A stretch of 64,000 bases of DNA, taken from positions 1,116,001-1,180,000 of the forward strand of contig CM032125.1 of NCBI GenBank assembly GCA_018894105.1, in the 5' to 3' direction. Below the pieces are notes generated by a model. That model did no database searches, was not told the origin of the DNA, and saw only the letters and a program-made list of their open reading frames with translations. Made by a program: the position numbers and the translations under genes. The stretch is from Jacaranda mimosifolia. Lineage: Eukaryota > Streptophyta > Magnoliopsida > Lamiales > Bignoniaceae. Positions 59,641-64,000 of this stretch are shown one piece after another. Position 1 is the stretch's first letter. Every line of letters begins with the position of its first letter.

Positions 59641-61062
59641 AAACGTATTGATCAATTCGCTAATCATCAATCAAAATAAAATAATCAAGATCAAACACAA
59701 AAGAATAATTAGATAATTAATGGAATTTTAAGAGAACAAAACAAAAAAACACAACTTAAAATGGAAAGACAAATTAATATTTTTCATTCTGCACTTTCCA
59801 CGTACTACACGATTAACTGAATGGAGAGTATATTAGTTATAGTATAAAGCAATATTATCTCACTAATTAATGGGTAGATTTATAATTCTTTTACTAAAAG
59901 AAAAAGATGAGTGCCTTTATTAATTTGTGGAGTGTAAATATCAACTCCATCATATATTTTGTATCAAAATAATAATCAGAGTATATATAGTAATAAAAAT
60001 TTAGGTAATTTTTTTATTTATGCCTAAAAAGATGTGCCTTTTCAAAATATATGTATATTCTTGTTCTTTTACAGCGATGGGGGGTATTTTATATCAAATC
60101 AAATTTACATTTGATTAATATGATAAGAAAATAAAAAAAAAATGGTATTTTAATTTTCAGCAAAAATTTATAAAATAGTTTTCAATTTTAAAATAGTGAT
60201 GAAAATGAAAAAATTAATGGACTTTGAAAAAAGTGGGAACCTCCAAAAATGTCCAATATTCCAAACATTCCAACAAATTCAGAATATATTATAACACATA
60301 TACATGATCTATAATATTTTTTTATAAGTAAACTTATTCAAATGCATTCCAAATCGTATGTAAGCAGACTTTGCAGTGATAACGTTGGTCCAAACATTGC
60401 CAGCGTTCAGTCTTCCAAACAAATACATATAAACTCATCAGCATCATATTATGGCCTATTCCATGTTAAGAACCACAACCTTTTGTGAGTGAAATAATCT
60501 TTCTTTTTTTTTTTTTTTTTTTTTTTTTATAAGTAAAGAAAATAAATATTACTTAATTGTCATGATCCAAAACTTGCAGAAAATCAGCCAACATTAGCTC
60601 CTTGAATGATAATTACCAATTTAAAGGTTGTCCAAATCGAAACAGATTTCTTTCCACCCTCTTTGCCTCTTTACTTTGAATCATCATTCTTCAACAACCG
60701 TTGAAACTCTGAAACCTCAAACAGAAAAGAGTAAGCCAACAAAAGAGGTTCATCCCTAAACCATCTTTGTATATATGCAGCTAATCTTTTTTTCCCCTAT
60801 TTTCTTTTATATCTATATGTCAGTCCAGTTTAAATCTCTATTTCATTCCTTATTCTATCTGTTTTTCTATTTCATGAATATATAATATGTGTATTGAATA
60901 TTTTTTTATAAAAATAATTAACTGAGAATCAGATACATTTGACATAAATACAAAAAGTTGGAATAAGAGATAAAACAGGGAATTGAACTATTGGAAAGGA
61001 TGCATTATATCTATACTGATAAGAAGCAGAAGCAGTGTCAAGTTTGAGATAACAATGATAAC
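59641..61062. other. AT-rich sequence and 3' flank of NLR H
   Basis: 59641-60360 is AT-rich without a gene and partly matches 24050-24320. 60360-60830 is the NLR 3'-flank module (ggttgtccaaatcgaaacag, cctctttactttgaatcatc, ctgaaacctcaaacagaaaa) shared with 25055-25600 and 63300-63750. A T-run is at 60502-60528. Confidence 0.5.
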
Positions 61063-62091
61063 TCAAAATGGTATCTCATGCAAAGGCACGATATGGACTT
61101 GAAGGGCAGTATCTCCGCAATTTTGTTGTTGCTCCTTTTGTATCCACTTTGTCGAGTCCACAAGAGATTTAATATGGTTATCAACCTTAATGAGTTCAAG
61201 TGTCGGAATTTTTCCAATACCATCTGGAATCTCACTTAGATCCCGACAACGATAAAGCGCTAGGCTCTTGAGGCTTGGAAAATGGCTACTTTTAGTTATC
61301 CAATGCTTGAGACTTGATCCATCAACTTGCAGAAATTTCAGTTGTCAAAATTCTCCTTCAGTTGTTTCCCATTCGCGCCTTTGCGGGCCTAATATTTCAG
61401 TTTAAGCAGTTGAAGATTGGGCATCGAACCTACAATTGTCATACCTTTCCAAGAAAGCCTCCAACAAAGCAAGTTTAACTTTTTTAGTGTCATTGGGAAA
61501 ATAGGAATAAGCTTTCCCGAAAAAGAAGCTCCTAGCGTCAATTTTAGCTTTTCGAGTTGATGCAGATGTACAAGATTCTTGAGATAATAGTCTTGAACTC
61601 ATGCTTCATAAGAATAAGATATTTCCAATTTCTTCAAGTTTGGAATCATTTTCAGGATCTTTTTAGTATATTTGGTATCTATTACTCCTGAAAGTGTTTG
61701 CAGGTTTTCTATGGGAAAAGTTGGAGCTCCTTCTGGAATATCAGGTAAGGTGCTTTTAAATATTAGGTGCCTCAATTGTGGCATCCTCAAAATTTCCATT
61801 GGAAAAATATGTTTAGGCCTGACCACGTCCTCAATTATCGGAGCAAGGACCGTGAACAAGACTGAATGGTTAAGGTTTGAAGATTCTGAAGGTTTAATAT
61901 GAATGGAGAAACAAGAAGTTCTTTTCCACAGGGGAAAGCAAGGTACATTAAATGAAATAGCTCAAATACCTCATCTGGGAGCCTGGGCATTTGGTACAAT
62001 TTTGCTATTCCAATATGATGAGTTAATGCATAAAATTTTCTTGGAAGCCCAACGTTCTTGATGATCTAGGCTTGCCAAAGCATATAATAAA
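61063..62091 (-). pseudogene. NLR H: LRR-only fragment
   Basis: Minus-strand LRR region of an R1-type NLR. A C-terminal tail (CGDTALQVHIVPLHEIPF, stop at 61063-61065) is preceded by repeats including LPSLKSLALYRCRDLSEIPDG, EILRMPQLRHLIF, IPEGAPTFPIENLQTLSGV and ILKMIPNLKKLEISYS. Frame breaks occur near 61340, 61600 and 61900. The upstream end stops at 62091 in mid-LRR, where 'aagcatataat' is followed by unrelated DNA. CC and NB-ARC are absent. The first 260 bases on the 5' side are closest to NLR G. Confidence 0.88.
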
Positions 62092-62892
62092 GGAAGTAAA
62101 TTAAACAACAACATTGAAATAAAATACTTATCTGAATTTAGTCTTTCGGTGATTGTGATTTATTTATGGAAAGCTTGGATTTAGCTAATTCATGGCAATG
62201 CAGCATGACGTGCTATCAAGATATTTGAATCGTTCGTTTTGATATGGTATATTTTCAGAAATTATTGCAGGTCCAAATTGAAAATGTGAAGTCATGATTT
62301 TAAATTGTCAATTTTGAAAATATACATTAATTTGTCTTGAATTATTAAAGTTTGATTAGAGTACCACCTCGATTCAAAGCAGATGGCTCCTAGACAGCAC
62401 TACAAAGGTACACGCAGAACAACAAAAGGAGCCAGCTCCTATTGTTTAATATATAGAAGTTTAGTATTAATTACAAGCTATATATACCCATACAAATTAA
62501 ATAACATAGTTGTTATACAAAAGATTAATGTATGATTGCATGAAACAATCTGCCAAGTTGAACACTTAAATATATCAATAACCTAATTAGTCGGCGACAA
62601 GCTTTGAAAGTATTAATTACTAGGAAAGAATGAAGCTTAAGTTTCCACAAACTAAGGATAAGCCCAAAATAAGATTGCCTGCCTGCATGCCTGTATGGCT
62701 CTGCTTCTTATATACCTCTGACTCGCCATTTTCAAGTTGGCTTCGGATAGCAAAATTGTGTAAAATCTGTACCACTGGGTTAATATCCTTAAGGAATTTT
62801 TCATCTAGTGTAATCTGAGATTAGCAGCTATGACATCTAATAACCTCGGCAATGTAAAATTTCCTAAACAGCACAGTGAATTTCCACTATGG
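62092..62892. other. Intergenic sequence with a possible LRR scrap
   Basis: Mostly unidentified. 62826-62885 (ctatgacatctaataacctcggcaatgtaaaatttcct...) resembles the LRR start of A at 1287-1350 (FRLLRVLD region, minus strand) and may be one more NLR relic. The open frame at 62630-62818 has no recognised motif. Confidence 0.4.
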
Positions 62893-62947
62893 TAGCATGA
62901 AGACGGTGTTTGGACAAACTTAAAAGCTCCTTAGAATAAATTATAAG

Positions 62948-62978
<31 letters not shown>

Positions 62979-63275
62979 TCCTCAACTGTTTCATAGAATT
63001 TCTTATGTATGAGTTTATAAGCTCCATAATAAGATGTTGACATTATACAAGTTCCTTTAAGAAAAAACAATGACTTCAAAACTTTAAAACATCTTCAGAA
63101 GATTTTAATGAAGATCTTTATTTTGGACCATATTGATTACAACATTATTATTGCTACTATCTTATAAATTCTAGTTATTATTCTATTTTCTCTAAAAATT
63201 TCAACAGATTAAAAACTATTATAAAATACAGTAGTTTATAAGATTTTTCTTGATAAACTTATCCAAATACCCTTG
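62893..63275. mobile_element. MITE-like element
   Basis: Ends ggtgtttggacaaacttaaa and ...aaacttatccaaataccc are inverted repeats. The flanks atgaagac and ttgaagtc could be an 8-bp duplication with two changes, which would fit hAT-type MITEs. The interior has (CA)n at about 62956-62978 and cttataagat words. Confidence 0.5.
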
Positions 63276-64000
63276 AAGTCATATATACGAACATGTTTGT
63301 GATTATAATAATATTTGTCCATCTCAAATATCAAACAGCAAACGGAAATTCCAAACTTTGCCAGCTCTAGTCTTCCAAACAAACACACACAAACTCATTA
63401 GCATCATAGCATGGACCTTTTCCATGTTAATAATTCCACAACCTTTTGGGAGTAAAATAATCATTTACAAGAAAAGAAAATACTACTTCTCTTCCAACTT
63501 CAAAAATACATGAGTAAATCACACAACATAACTGAGCCAGAACAAAGTTAAATCACGATTAATGCTTAAATAGACATCATCAATTGATGCTCCTTGAACA
63601 GCTTACCAAATTAAAGAATGTCTACGGAAACAGATTTTCATCCAGCTGGCCGCTGCCTCTTTAATTGAATTATCATTTATCTGATCAACTCATCATCAAC
63701 AACCATTACAAAGTCTGAAAATTCGAACAGAAAATAATCAGCCAACAAAACAGAAATGTACATATGGGACAACTAATTAGAGCACAAATGGTTCCGAAAA
63801 AATTAAGATTGGATTGTTAAGTCATGGAATGGTTTAATTACTTGTCTTATTTTTATGAAACTGTCTAATGTATAATACCTAACCTGATCAGAAATGCCCA
63901 TATTATAGTGTAGTAATCCGATCTAGAGATATTGAGTGATATGTAATCTCTAACCTCAAAAACAGAACCAGTGCTCTCCAGTTTGAAAGAGGAATCAGTA
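63276..64000 (-). other. 3' flank of a further NLR lying beyond the window
   Basis: 63300-63750 repeats the NLR 3'-flank module. 63890-64000 (gagatattgagtgatatgtaatctctaacctc...tccagtttgaaagag) matches the last bases before the stop codons of A (270-375) and C (12040-12125). The stop codon of another minus-strand NLR should therefore lie within a few bases past 64000. Confidence 0.65.

Noticed and set aside
31762..62091. NLR G and H as one gene split by 29 kb of insertions.
   Set aside because: They overlap by ~260 bp of homologous LRR, so they derive from two copies.
1..64000. tRNA, rRNA and other RNA genes.
   Set aside because: No cloverleaf with A and B boxes or rRNA text was recognised on reading; a tRNA scan was not possible, so a missed tRNA cannot be excluded.

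Overview
The window is plant nuclear DNA. It is very AT-rich, full of microsatellites and nested transposons, and carries a tandem cluster of intronless CC-NB-ARC-LRR (NLR) disease-resistance genes of the late-blight R1 type, all on the minus strand. R1-type NLRs with N-termini reading MAYAA-VSLAQ are known to me from asterids, especially Lamiales (sesame-like) and Solanaceae. The assignment to an asterid, probably Lamiales, is inference.

NLR cluster. I count at least eight NLR loci or relics inside the window, plus one that must lie just past the right edge. Only one is intact (C, 12126-14795). The others are: A (376-2517 plus 9048-9482, split by a Mutator-like element); B (11253-11637, a piece of NB-ARC); D (15540-15705, N-terminal relic); E (25756-28371, full length but frameshifted); F (30290-30345, start-codon relic); G (31762-32837 plus 38786-39771, split by an LTR-type element); and H (61063-62091, LRR fragment). 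A further possible LRR scrap lies at 62826-62885. The last ~160 bases match the 3' flank of A and C, so another NLR should begin beyond 64000.

Transposon layers. A 6.5-kb MULE (2528-9037) has ~400-bp TIRs and a perfect 10-bp target duplication, and carries a multi-exon but disabled mudrA-type transposase gene. Four elements have TGTARC...GYTACA ends: 20989-23954, 32843-38780 with 33285-36304 nested inside it in reverse orientation, 56368-59136, and a truncated one starting at 44714. The first three positions show 5-bp target duplications and no retrotransposon proteins, so they look like ~2.8-3.0 kb solo LTRs. An 8.8-kb CACTA element (45554-54381) with a TGG target duplication sits inside the 44714 element. 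It has no transposase but holds GC-rich repeats, a nested MULE-like element, a long inverted repeat and a ~112-bp tandem array. A small MULE-like element (29001-30281), two Helitron-like 3' ends (31398 and 40530), and several MITE-like elements complete the picture.

How it fits together. Gene C is the only candidate here for a working intracellular immune receptor. The rest is a record of tandem gene duplication (shared 5' and 3' flank modules recur with each copy) followed by decay and transposon insertion. No RNA genes or CRISPR arrays were recognised, nor any other intact protein-coding gene. All identifications are from reading motifs and repeats by eye; no searches were run.
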